Shown: positions 1-5,380 of the stretch, piece by piece | How the letters are laid out: every line of letters starts with the position of its first letter | Numbering within the stretch: the first letter of the stretch is position 1 | Assembly: GCA_029263635.1 (NCBI GenBank) | Contig: JAJUFY010000163.1 | Coordinates: 1 to 5,380 of the forward strand | Direction: 5' to 3' | DNA: 5,380 bases | Source: Ectothiorhodospiraceae bacterium | GTDB taxonomy: Bacteria > Pseudomonadota > Gammaproteobacteria > Nitrococcales > AK92 | Notes under the pieces: model-generated | What the model was told of the DNA's origin: nothing | The model's input: only the letters and a program-made list of their open reading frames with translations | The model's database searches: none | Translations under genes and position numbers: made by a program

Positions 1-6
1 ATCCCG

Positions 7-909
7 TCAGCGGCTGTCGACCGGATCCTGATGGATGATGACCTCGGCATCCGGGAAAGCCTCACGGATGCTTGCCGCCACTGCGACCGCCACGGCATGG
101 GTACGGCGCAGCGGGGCGTCGCCGTCCAGTTCCAGGTGCAGCTGAATGAAGCGGGTGATGCCGGAGCTGCGGGTGCGGATGTCGTGCACGCCGCGCACAT
201 CCGGATGCTGCAGGCAGATCGCTTCGATCTGGGCCCGCTCGGCATCCGGCAGTTCCCGGTCCATCAGAATGTCCAGCGAGTTCCTGGCGATCCTGGTCGC
301 CGTGTAGAGCACGTAGACGGCGATGCCGATGGCGAACACCGGGTCGAGGATGTGCCAGCCCAGGTATTTGCTGAGCAGCAGGGCGAGGATGATGCTGGCG
401 TTGATGAGCAGGTCGCTGGTGTAGTGCAGCGAGTCGGCGTCGATCGCGACGGAGCCGGTCTTGCGCACCACATGGCGCTGGAAGACGACCAGCGCCAAGG
501 TCAGCGCGATCGAGATCAGCATGACCACAATGCCGATGCCGGCCTGTTCCACCGGCACGGGCTTGAACAGGCGCGGTACCGCCTCGAACAGCAGCAGCAT
601 GCCGGAAGCGCCGATGAACAGCGTCTGACCGATGCCGGCCAGCGGCTCGGCCTTGCCGTGGCCGAAGCGGTGGTCGTCGTCGGCCGGGCGGGCGGCGTGA
701 TGGACGGCGATCAGGTTGACCAGCGAGGCGCTGGCATCCAGCAGCGAATCAATCAGCGAGGAGAGCAGGGCGACCGAGTCGGTGAGCAGCCAGGCGGCCA
801 GCTTCATGGCGATCAGCAGCGCCGCCACGGCCACCGCCGCGAAGGTCGCCAGCCGCTTCAGGCGCAACGCTGTCACGCTGCCGGGCATCGGGAAACCATT
901 CGCGCGCAT
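7..909 (-). CDS. fieF: FieF-like cation diffusion facilitator (Zn/Fe/Cd efflux)
   Basis: This is an inner-membrane divalent-cation/proton antiporter of the CDF family, 300 residues long like E. coli FieF/YiiP, which it resembles along its length. Six hydrophobic segments span about residues 20-215 and are followed by a cytoplasmic C-terminal metal-binding domain. The transport site is complete: D54 and D58 in TM2 (DxxxD) and H162 and D166 in TM5 (HxxxD), the DD-HD set seen in Zn/Fe/Cd transporters. The loop site D77/H80/H84 lies in PADDDHRFGHGKAE. The C-terminal dimer site has equivalents of YiiP H232, H248, H261, H283 and D285 at H242, H258, H271, H293 and D295. The start at 909 has AGAGG 11 nt upstream, a rather long spacing; an in-frame ATG at 888 has no better ribosome site. 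The gene lies 227 bp downstream of the stress-protein gene on the same strand, so it may have its own promoter. The preferred metal cannot be told from sequence. Confidence 0.9.
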   Translation of the reverse strand: MRANGFPMPGSVTALRLKRLATFAAVAVAALLIAMKLAAWLLTDSVALLSSLIDSLLDASASLVNLIAVHHAARPADDDHRFGHGKAEPLAGIGQTLFIGASGMLLLFEAVPRLFKPVPVEQAGIGIVVMLISIALTLALVVFQRHVVRKTGSVAIDADSLHYTSDLLINASIILALLLSKYLGWHILDPVFAIGIAVYVLYTATRIARNSLDILMDRELPDAERAQIEAICLQHPDVRGVHDIRTRSSGITRFIQLHLELDGDAPLRRTHAVAVAVAASIREAFPDAEVIIHQDPVDSR

Positions 910-948
910 CGTCTACGGGGCCTCTGCCGGTCCGGGCGTTGCCGGAGC

Positions 949-954
949 AGGATA
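949..954 (-). promoter_or_regulatory. possible -10 element before the cation-efflux gene
   Basis: TATCCT on the minus strand matches four of six positions of the sigma-70 -10 consensus. It would give a start site near 942, about 33 nt before the ATG at 909. No convincing -35 hexamer sits 16-18 bp upstream (TCCTCC at the 17-bp position). It is a weak call, supported mainly by its location in the gap before the gene. Confidence 0.2.
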
Positions 955-1049
955 GCGCGAACGGCGCCCCAGGAGGAGCCGCGCTGCCGGCGGCTGACAG
1001 CCGAGAGCGCCAGCCTGCCAGGAGAGAGAGCGCAGCAGGGCCCGGCGGC

Positions 1050-1068
1050 CGGGCGGCGCGGCCGCCCG
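1050..1068. repeat. perfect GC-only inverted repeat (8-bp arms, 3-nt centre)
   Basis: CGGGCGGC at 1050-1057 and GCCGCCCG at 1061-1068 are exact reverse complements around GCG. The left arm overlaps a second inverted repeat, CCCGG-cgg-CCGGG at 1041-1053, so the two stems cannot form at once. No T-run follows on either transcribed strand: on the minus strand the T5 tract comes before the stem. It is therefore not a canonical intrinsic terminator. It lies between the stress-protein and transporter genes. Confidence 0.5.
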
Positions 1069-1108
1069 CACAAAAACGTGCCGGTGATGGCGGAAGAGGG
1101 CTGTCGTG

Positions 1109-1129
1109 GGCCGGGCAGGCTGCCTGGCC
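1109..1129 (-). terminator. hairpin just after the stress-protein stop, possible weak terminator
   Basis: GGCC-G-GGCA (1109-1117) pairs with TGCC-T-GGCC (1121-1129) around a 3-nt loop; in the minus-strand transcript this is nine positions with one A/C mismatch. It begins 7 nt downstream of the universal-stress-protein stop codon (1139-1137), the usual place for a terminator or a 3' stabilising stem. No U-tract follows in the transcript, so efficient intrinsic termination is doubtful. It may instead act with Rho or protect the 3' end. Confidence 0.35.
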
Positions 1130-1136
1130 GCGGGTC

Positions 1137-1586
1137 TCAATCCCGGTGGCGGACCAGCAGGACCGGCACCGGCGCCAGCCGCACCACCTGCTCGGCGTCG
1201 CTGCCCATCATCACGCGCTCGATGCCGCGCCGGCCGTGAGTGCCCAGCACGATCAGATCGGCCCCCCAGTTCTTGGCGCGGTCGATGATCATGTCGGACA
1301 CCCGGCCGCCGGTGCCCTCGAACAACTCGGTCTCGACGGTCAGGTCGGGAGCGTTAACGCCGGCCTTGGCTTTTTCCAGCAGCTCCTCGCCCGCCTGTAC
1401 CAGGGCCGGCTGCATGTCGCGCAGATAGACGGCCGCCGTCTCGAAGCCGGAAAGGTGCTCGAGCGGGTCGACGATGTGCAGCAGACGCAGGCGGCCGCCG
1501 GTCAGGCGCGCCAGCCGCACCGCCTCCTCCAGGGCCTTCTGGGAGGTGGCGCTGCCATCGATCGGTACCAGAATGTTGTTGTACAT
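1137..1586 (-). CDS. universal stress protein, UspA family (ATP-binding type)
   Basis: This is a single-domain cytoplasmic universal stress protein of 149 residues, close to the usual 140-150. It opens with the family's first strand and loop (MYNNILVPIDGS, D10 near the nucleotide). It carries the ATP-binding signature G-2X-G-9X-G-S as G115-TH-G118, nine residues, then G128-S129, and ends with the usual PVLLVR strand. Proteins with this signature typically bind ATP and dimerise; the client process is not known. The start at 1586 is preferred over an in-frame ATG at 1637 because a perfect AGGAGG (1597-1592) lies 5 nt upstream and the family N-terminus begins exactly there. The gene is 97 nt downstream of the GGDEF-EAL stop. 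A near-consensus FNR/ANR box at 1676-1689 suggests oxygen-responsive control, as known for several Pseudomonas Usp proteins under ANR. Confidence 0.93.
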   Translation of the reverse strand: MYNNILVPIDGSATSQKALEEAVRLARLTGGRLRLLHIVDPLEHLSGFETAAVYLRDMQPALVQAGEELLEKAKAGVNAPDLTVETELFEGTGGRVSDMIIDRAKNWGADLIVLGTHGRRGIERVMMGSDAEQVVRLAPVPVLLVRHRD

Positions 1587-1591
1587 GGGAA

Positions 1592-1597
1592 CCTCCT
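1592..1597 (-). promoter_or_regulatory. ribosome binding site of the universal stress protein
   Basis: AGGAGG on the minus strand, 5 nt before the ATG at 1586, is an exact Shine-Dalgarno core and decides the start of the stress protein. It would lie inside the coding region if the upstream ATG at 1637 were used. Confidence 0.85.
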
Positions 1598-1609
1598 GGG
1601 TTGTCATGA

Positions 1610-1622
1610 AACCGCCGCGGTT
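1610..1622. repeat. inverted repeat in the stress-protein leader
   Basis: AACCGC (1610-1615) and GCGGTT (1617-1622) are perfect reverse complements around a single base. The site lies 24 nt upstream of the stress-protein ATG, about +20 to +32 from the predicted start site near 1641. As RNA it could form a 5-bp stem with a 3-nt loop; as DNA it could be a dyad operator. No regulator is known for it. Confidence 0.3.
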
Positions 1623-1647
1623 CAGCGATTGTGGCACTGCCCTCGGG

Positions 1648-1653
1648 ATATTG
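1648..1653 (-). promoter_or_regulatory. candidate -10 element of an FNR-dependent stress-protein promoter
   Basis: CAATAT on the minus strand keeps the key second-position A and last T of the -10 hexamer but matches only three of six positions overall. It predicts transcription starting near 1641, giving a leader of about 55 nt. Its support comes from spacing: the centre of the FNR box (1682.5) is then at -41.5, the standard class II activator position, where a poor -35 element is normal. Confidence 0.4.
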
Positions 1654-1675
1654 CGCTGCCTGTCGGTCTGCCGGC

Positions 1676-1689
1676 TTGACGTGCATCAA
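1676..1689 (-). promoter_or_regulatory. FNR/ANR-type operator upstream of the universal stress protein
   Basis: The minus strand reads TTGAT-GCAC-GTCAA, which matches the FNR/ANR/DNR consensus TTGAT-N4-ATCAA at nine of ten specified bases (G for A at the first base of the right half). FNR-family proteins bind such sites as dimers when oxygen is low, or for DNR when NO is present. The site overlaps the TGA stop of the upstream GGDEF-EAL gene (1688-1686) and lies 90 nt from the stress-protein start. With the -10-like CAATAT at 1653-1648 it has class II spacing. FNR and CRP/DNR paralogues cannot be told apart from the site alone. Confidence 0.6.
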
Positions 1690-4091
1690 TGCATCGACCG
1701 TGTTGCCTGCCGGGGCTCCAGCCATTGGACCACCTGTGCTGCCGGCAGCGGTCTGCCGCACAGATAGCCCTGCACCTCGTCGCAGCCCTGCAGGCGGAGA
1801 AAATCGAGCTGGTCCCGGGTTTCCACTCCTTCGGCAACCACCCGCAGGCCAAGGCTGTGAGCGACGGACACCACGGCGGCAGCAATGGCGCGGCTAGTGG
1901 CGTCTGCCGGCAGCTCCTGCGTGAAGGCCCGGTCGATTTTCAGGGTGTCGACCGGCAGCCGTTTGAGCAAGCTGAGCGAGGAAACGCCGGTGCCGAAGTC
2001 ATCGATGGCGATGCCAAAACCCAGCTCGTGCAGGCGGCCGAGGACGGCGATGCCGCGGTCCGTCGATTGCAGCACCGATTCGCTGATCTCGACTTCCATG
2101 CGCAGCGACTCCAGCTGCTGGCAGCGAGCCAGTACTGCCTCTGCCGTTTCCACCACATGATCGTGGAGCACCTGGCGGGTCGACAGGTTGACCGATATCC
2201 GCGGCGGCTGCAGCCCCTGCTGCGCCCATCCCGCTGCCTGGGCGCAGACCGCGCGCATGACCCATTCTCCCAGGGAGGCGATCAGGTCGCTTTCCTCGGC
2301 AATCGGGATGAAGCGTTCAGGCAGCAGCAAGCCTTCCTGCGGGTGGCGCCAGCGCAGGAGCGCTTCCAGGCCGACCAGGCGGTCGCTGGCCAGCTCGATT
2401 TGCGGCTGGTAGTAGAGCTCCAGCTCCCCCTCTGCAAGCGCGCGGCGCAGTTCGTGTTCGACCGTCCGATGTCGCAGCGATCCGGCCGTCAGTTCGGCGG
2501 TGTAGAACGCGAAGGTGTGCCGACCCTGCGCCTTTGCCTGATACATGGCGGTATCGGCTGCCTTGATCAGGTCGTCGGCATTGGTGGCGTCGTCCGGATA
2601 AAGGCCGATGCCGATGCTGGTCGAGGTGCGTATCTCATTGCCTTCGATATCGACAGGCTGTGCCACGACTTCGATGAGCTTCCGGGTCAGCAGCGCGGCG
2701 GCATCGGCATCGCCGATCTGCTCGAGGATGACGGTGAATTCGTCGCCGCCGAGACGGGCGACCAGGTCCTCGGCACGCACGCTCCTGCTCAGCCGCTCGG
2801 CTACGATCTGCAGCAGCCTGTCGCCGGCGGCGTGGCCGAAGCTGTCGTTGATGTGCTTGAAGCGGTCCAGGTCAAGGAAAAGCAGTGCCAGCCGCCGCTG
2901 GTGACGTTTGGCCCGTTCCAGGGCATGTTCCAGGCTGGCGGTGAACAACAGCCGGTTGGGCAATCCGGTGAGGACGTCGTGGTGGGCCTGGCGCCGGAGC
3001 CGCTCTTCCGATTGCTTGATGCTGGAGATGTCGGAGAGCAGGGCGACGTAGTGGGTCCGGCGGCCCGATTCGTCCCGCACCACGCTGATGTTTTCCCAGG
3101 CCGGGTAAATCTCGCCGTTCTTGCGGCGGTTCCAGATCTCGCCCTGCCACTGGCCGGTCCGCGTCAGCGATCCCCACATCCGCGCGTAAAAGGCCTTGTC
3201 GTGGCGGCCGGACTGGTGCAGACGCGGGTTTTTCCCAAGCACCTCGTCAGGCCGGTAGCCGGTGATACGGGTGTAGGCGCTGTTGACCCGGACGATGTCG
3301 CCGTGCGGGTCGGTCACCACGATCGCCTGATCCGTGTTGTCGAACACGATCGCCGCCTGGCGCAGCCGCTCGTCGTCTTCGAGGCGGGCGCTGATGTCCG
3401 AAAAGATGATGAATGCGCAGTCGAAACGGCTGTCGTGGCGCAGCGGCTGAATGCGGCAGCTGGCAGGGAAGGTGCCGCCGTCGGCGCGCCGCAGCAGCAC
3501 CTTGTCGAACTGCTGCTCCCGCCCCTGGCGGAGGGCTTGAACGACAGGGTCGGCATCCGGGGACCCGGCGTCAGCGTCGCTCGCAGCGATGACCGGCGGC
3601 AGCGGCCGGCCGACCAGCTGGTCCGGCCTGTGGTAGCCCAGCAGCTTCAGTCCAGCCGGGTTGATGAAGGTACAGGTCCCTTCGGCGTCGACGGCGACGA
3701 TACCCTCCGGCACCGACTCGAGCAGGAGCTGCAGCCGCCGCGAGCTCTGGCGCAGACGCTGCTCTCCACGATGCAGGCGGCCGTGGAAGGCGCTGAACAG
3801 CACGCCGCTGGCGGCCAGGATGATGGCTCCGGCCAGGACGCTGGATTGTTCCGAGGCCGGAAAATACGGCTGGATAAAGACGATCTGCACCAGGGCAATG
3901 GATGCCGCGGTCGCCGCTGCGCCACCCGCAAAGCCGCCGATCCAGGCGCTCAGGAAGATGGCGGGACTGAACAGCAGCCAGGGGAAGGGGGCTGTCAGCG
4001 GCCACGCCAGCCATTGCAGCAGGGCTGCCGCGAGCGGCGGCAGCAGAGCTGCCAGAAGCCGTAACTGGCGCTTTGCTGACGGACGATTCAT
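1686..4091 (-). CDS. membrane PAS-PAS-GGDEF-EAL cyclic-di-GMP cyclase/phosphodiesterase
   Basis: This 801-residue signalling protein has domains for making and breaking cyclic di-GMP. Residues 10-105 form about four hydrophobic segments resembling the KdpD-type DUF4118 membrane domain (FPWLLFSPAIFLSAWIGGFAGG). A linker with coiled-coil character follows (about 106-123), then PAS1 (about 122-235) and PAS2 with a PAC-like end (about 244-360). The GGDEF domain (about 361-530) has HDVLTGLPNR, D407, N415, D424, an intact GGDEF at 448-452 and an inhibitory I-site R439-A-E-D442 five residues before it. The EAL domain (about 545-795) has E576-A-L, N635, E668/E671, D697-D698-F-G-T-G, K718-I-D720, E754-G-V-E757 and Q774-G-Y. 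Both domains therefore look catalytically competent; the net direction of activity is unknown. An ATG at 4091 with GGAAG 10 nt upstream is preferred to an in-frame GTG at 4181 that lacks a ribosome site and would add 30 residues ahead of the first membrane segment. Confidence 0.93.
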   Translation of the reverse strand: MNRPSAKRQLRLLAALLPPLAAALLQWLAWPLTAPFPWLLFSPAIFLSAWIGGFAGGAAATAASIALVQIVFIQPYFPASEQSSVLAGAIILAASGVLFSAFHGRLHRGEQRLRQSSRRLQLLLESVPEGIVAVDAEGTCTFINPAGLKLLGYHRPDQLVGRPLPPVIAASDADAGSPDADPVVQALRQGREQQFDKVLLRRADGGTFPASCRIQPLRHDSRFDCAFIIFSDISARLEDDERLRQAAIVFDNTDQAIVVTDPHGDIVRVNSAYTRITGYRPDEVLGKNPRLHQSGRHDKAFYARMWGSLTRTGQWQGEIWNRRKNGEIYPAWENISVVRDESGRRTHYVALLSDISSIKQSEERLRRQAHHDVLTGLPNRLLFTASLEHALERAKRHQRRLALLFLDLDRFKHINDSFGHAAGDRLLQIVAERLSRSVRAEDLVARLGGDEFTVILEQIGDADAAALLTRKLIEVVAQPVDIEGNEIRTSTSIGIGLYPDDATNADDLIKAADTAMYQAKAQGRHTFAFYTAELTAGSLRHRTVEHELRRALAEGELELYYQPQIELASDRLVGLEALLRWRHPQEGLLLPERFIPIAEESDLIASLGEWVMRAVCAQAAGWAQQGLQPPRISVNLSTRQVLHDHVVETAEAVLARCQQLESLRMEVEISESVLQSTDRGIAVLGRLHELGFGIAIDDFGTGVSSLSLLKRLPVDTLKIDRAFTQELPADATSRAIAAAVVSVAHSLGLRVVAEGVETRDQLDFLRLQGCDEVQGYLCGRPLPAAQVVQWLEPRQATRSMH

Positions 4092-4266
4092 GGCGATGAC
4101 GCTTCCGCGCCGGTGGAACCATTGGCAATCCGTGCGGGCAGGCGTGGCGACAGGCAACGCCGCGTTCCGGCGCAATTCCACGCCGGCGGATCATGAACAT
4201 GGCGCTTGTCCCCATATCGTGTCGACGCAGGGGCTGATCAATACTTCATGCACGGAGGGAATCGGC
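4092..4266. promoter_or_regulatory. divergent intergenic region between the GGDEF-EAL and alcohol dehydrogenase genes
   Basis: These 175 bp must hold the promoters of two divergent transcription units if the starts chosen here are right. On the minus strand TTGATC (4241-4236) and GATATG (4218-4213) are 17 bp apart, a weak sigma-70-like pair (four and three of six) that could serve the GGDEF-EAL gene with a leader of about 115 nt. For the plus strand I see no convincing -35/-10 pair. Only a half FNR site (ATCAA, 4237-4241) is present. The limits are those of the two coding regions; specific elements are uncertain. Confidence 0.35.
4254..4258 (+). promoter_or_regulatory. ribosome binding site of the alcohol dehydrogenase
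   Basis: GGAGG ends 8 nt before the ATG at 4267, a good Shine-Dalgarno with normal spacing. It favours that start over the in-frame ATG at 4285, which would give the shorter MKALVYKGPG N-terminus common in the family. Confidence 0.75.
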
Positions 4267-5322
4267 ATGGCTCACGCATCGACCATGAAAGCGCTGGTTT
4301 ACAAGGGGCCCGGTCAGAAAGCCTGGGAGTCTGTACCGGCGCCGGCCATTGAGCGTCCGACCGATGCGATTGTCCGCATCACCAAGACCACCATCTGCGG
4401 TACCGACCTGCACATCCTCAAAGGCGATGTGCCGGCGGTGACCAGCGGCCGGGTTCTGGGGCACGAGGGAGTCGGCATCGTCGAGCAGGTCGGCGACGCG
4501 GTCGGCAATTTCAAGGCCGGCGACCGGGTGCTGATTTCCTGCATCACTTCCTGCGGCAAATGCGAATACTGCAAGCAGCAGATGTATTCGCATTGCGAAG
4601 ACGGCGGCTGGATACTCGGCCACCTGATCGACGGCACCCAGGCCGAGTACGTCCGCATCCCGCATGCCGATAACAGCCTCTATCACCTGCCTGCCGGGGT
4701 CGACGAGGAGGCCCTGGTGATGCTCAGCGATATCCTGCCGACCGGCTTCGAGATCGGCGTGCTGTACGGCGCGGTCAAGCCGGGCGATACGGTGGCCATC
4801 GTCGGTGCCGGGCCGATCGGCATTGCCGCTCTGCTGACCGCGCAGTTCTACTCGCCGGCGCGCCTGATCATGGTCGATGTCGACGACTCGCGGCTGGCGC
4901 TGGCGAAAACCTTCGGCGCCAGCGAGACCATCAACAGCGGCAAGCAGGACGCTGCCCAGGCCATCCTCGGCTCGACCAAGGACGGTGTCGACGTCGCCAT
5001 CGAGGCGGTCGGCATCCCGGCCACCTTCGATCTCTGCCAGAACATCGTCCGCCCCGGCGGCCACATCGCCAACATCGGCGTGCACGGCAAGAGCGTGGAT
5101 TTCCAGATCCAGAAGCTGTGGATCCAGAACATCACGCTCACCACCGGCCTGGTGAATACCAACACCACGCCGATGCTGCTGAAGACGGTCCAGGCCGGGA
5201 CGCTGCAGCCGCAGCAGCTGATCACCCACCGGTTCGGCTTCGATCAGTTCCTGCAGGCCTATGAAGTATTCGGCAACGCCGCCCGGGAGCAGGCGCTGAA
5301 AGTGATCATCAGCAACGGCTGA
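4267..5322 (+). CDS. zinc-dependent alcohol dehydrogenase (medium-chain MDR family, likely NAD-dependent)
   Basis: This cytoplasmic medium-chain dehydrogenase/reductase has 351 residues, typical of bacterial zinc alcohol dehydrogenases. The catalytic zinc site appears as C44 (CGTDLH), H66-E67 (GHE) and D155 (LSDILPTG), the Cys-His-Asp set known from secondary alcohol dehydrogenases such as the Thermoanaerobacter enzyme. A structural zinc lobe is complete: C96, C99, C102 and C110 (CxxCxxCx7C). The Rossmann fold has G180-A-G-P-I-G185, and acidic D204 ends the second strand (MVDVDD), which favours NAD(H) over NADP(H). The overall pattern fits the formaldehyde-dehydrogenase-like ADH subgroup, but without the long insert of glutathione-independent formaldehyde dehydrogenase. 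The reaction is oxidation of an alcohol or reduction of an aldehyde or ketone; the substrate cannot be read from sequence. An in-frame ATG at 4285 is a possible alternative start. A further gene starts 8 bases after the stop, suggesting an operon. Confidence 0.92.
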   Translation: MAHASTMKALVYKGPGQKAWESVPAPAIERPTDAIVRITKTTICGTDLHILKGDVPAVTSGRVLGHEGVGIVEQVGDAVGNFKAGDRVLISCITSCGKCEYCKQQMYSHCEDGGWILGHLIDGTQAEYVRIPHADNSLYHLPAGVDEEALVMLSDILPTGFEIGVLYGAVKPGDTVAIVGAGPIGIAALLTAQFYSPARLIMVDVDDSRLALAKTFGASETINSGKQDAAQAILGSTKDGVDVAIEAVGIPATFDLCQNIVRPGGHIANIGVHGKSVDFQIQKLWIQNITLTTGLVNTNTTPMLLKTVQAGTLQPQQLITHRFGFDQFLQAYEVFGNAAREQALKVIISNG

Positions 5323-5329
5323 GGGCTCG

Positions 5330-5380
5330 ATGAATGACGCTCTGACCCGGCCGGACCCGCCGTTGTCGCAGGCGCCATGG
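5330..5380 (+). CDS. 5' end of an unidentified gene, cut by the window edge
   Basis: An ATG at 5330 opens a frame that stays open for all 17 codons to the window end (MNDALTRPDPPLSQAPW). GAGG at 5321-5324, overlapping the alcohol dehydrogenase stop codon, lies 5 nt upstream as a Shine-Dalgarno. With only 7 nt between the stop and this start, the two are probably translated from one message. The visible residues are polar and proline-rich, with no signal peptide or membrane segment, and do not identify a family. The competing ATG at 5334 reaches a stop after three codons. The short length makes this call provisional. Confidence 0.55.
   Translation, partial: MNDALTRPDPPLSQAPW

Noticed and set aside
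31..1239. A 402-codon plus-strand open frame opposite the cation transporter
   Set aside because: It is low-complexity (R, G, Q, D rich), runs across an intergenic gap into the usp gene, and the opposite strand holds a complete FieF-like protein.
1587..1637. Longer universal stress protein from the ATG at 1637
   Set aside because: The AGGAGG at 1597-1592 and the family N-terminus (MYNNILVPID) both point to the ATG at 1586; the upstream ATG also falls almost at the predicted transcript start.
1689..4064. A 791-codon open frame on the plus strand opposite the GGDEF-EAL gene
   Set aside because: It mirrors the real gene; long antisense frames are common in GC-rich DNA. Its translation is rich in Q, R, G, A and V with no recognisable domain, while the minus strand encodes full conserved motifs.
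4113..4127. TTGGCA... as a sigma-54 -24/-12 promoter for the alcohol dehydrogenase
   Set aside because: The GG at 4114-4115 is not followed by GC after 10 bases; the nearest TGC gives an 8-base spacing, which sigma-54 promoters do not tolerate.
4092..4181. Extended N-terminus of the GGDEF-EAL protein from a GTG at 4181
   Set aside because: There is no Shine-Dalgarno before the GTG and the extra 30 residues are not domain-like; the ATG at 4091 puts the first membrane segment close to the N-terminus as usual.
4228..4241. FNR/ANR box before the alcohol dehydrogenase
   Set aside because: Only the half-site ATCAA is present; the matching left half reads CAGGG, with no resemblance to TTGAT.
4246..5229. 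A 327-codon minus-strand open frame opposite the alcohol dehydrogenase
   Set aside because: It is a shadow frame: no domain, D/A/G/R-rich composition, and the plus strand has all catalytic motifs.

Overview
This is a GC-rich chromosomal window. Codon use is dominated by G/C-ending codons, and the protein families are those of free-living Proteobacteria. The FieF-type transporter, the PAS-GGDEF-EAL protein and an FNR/ANR-type operator together suggest a beta- or gammaproteobacterium (Rhodocyclales- or Pseudomonas-like). This placement is an inference; there is no rRNA or other lineage marker. I see no insertion sequence, integrase, tRNA, rRNA or CRISPR array.

Layout: three genes lie on the minus strand and, read in transcription order, are (1) an 801-residue membrane-anchored PAS-PAS-GGDEF-EAL cyclic-di-GMP enzyme (4091 to 1686), (2) a 149-residue universal stress protein (1586 to 1137) and (3) a 300-residue FieF-like cation-efflux transporter (909 to 7). 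A 175-bp divergent region separates them from a plus-strand zinc-dependent alcohol dehydrogenase (4267 to 5322). Eight bases after its stop codon begins a further gene, cut off by the window end (5330 onward). All gaps are under 300 bp. The largest is the 227 bp between the stress protein and the transporter, which holds GC-rich inverted repeats.

Functional picture: the genes are a signalling/stress/metabolism neighbourhood rather than one obvious pathway. The best regulatory signal is a near-perfect FNR/ANR box (TTGAT-N4-GTCAA on the minus strand) that overlaps the stop codon of the GGDEF-EAL gene. Its centre is exactly 41.5 bp from the start site predicted from a -10-like CAATAT, which is class II FNR-activator geometry. 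This implies that the stress protein is induced by low oxygen from its own promoter. The alcohol dehydrogenase and its downstream partner probably form a separate operon and could serve fermentative or alcohol metabolism, but no full FNR box is visible in front of them.

I found no strong evidence for an undescribed system. The items most worth following are the FNR box, the intact dual catalytic sites and DUF4118-like sensor of the c-di-GMP enzyme, and the unidentified gene running off the right edge.
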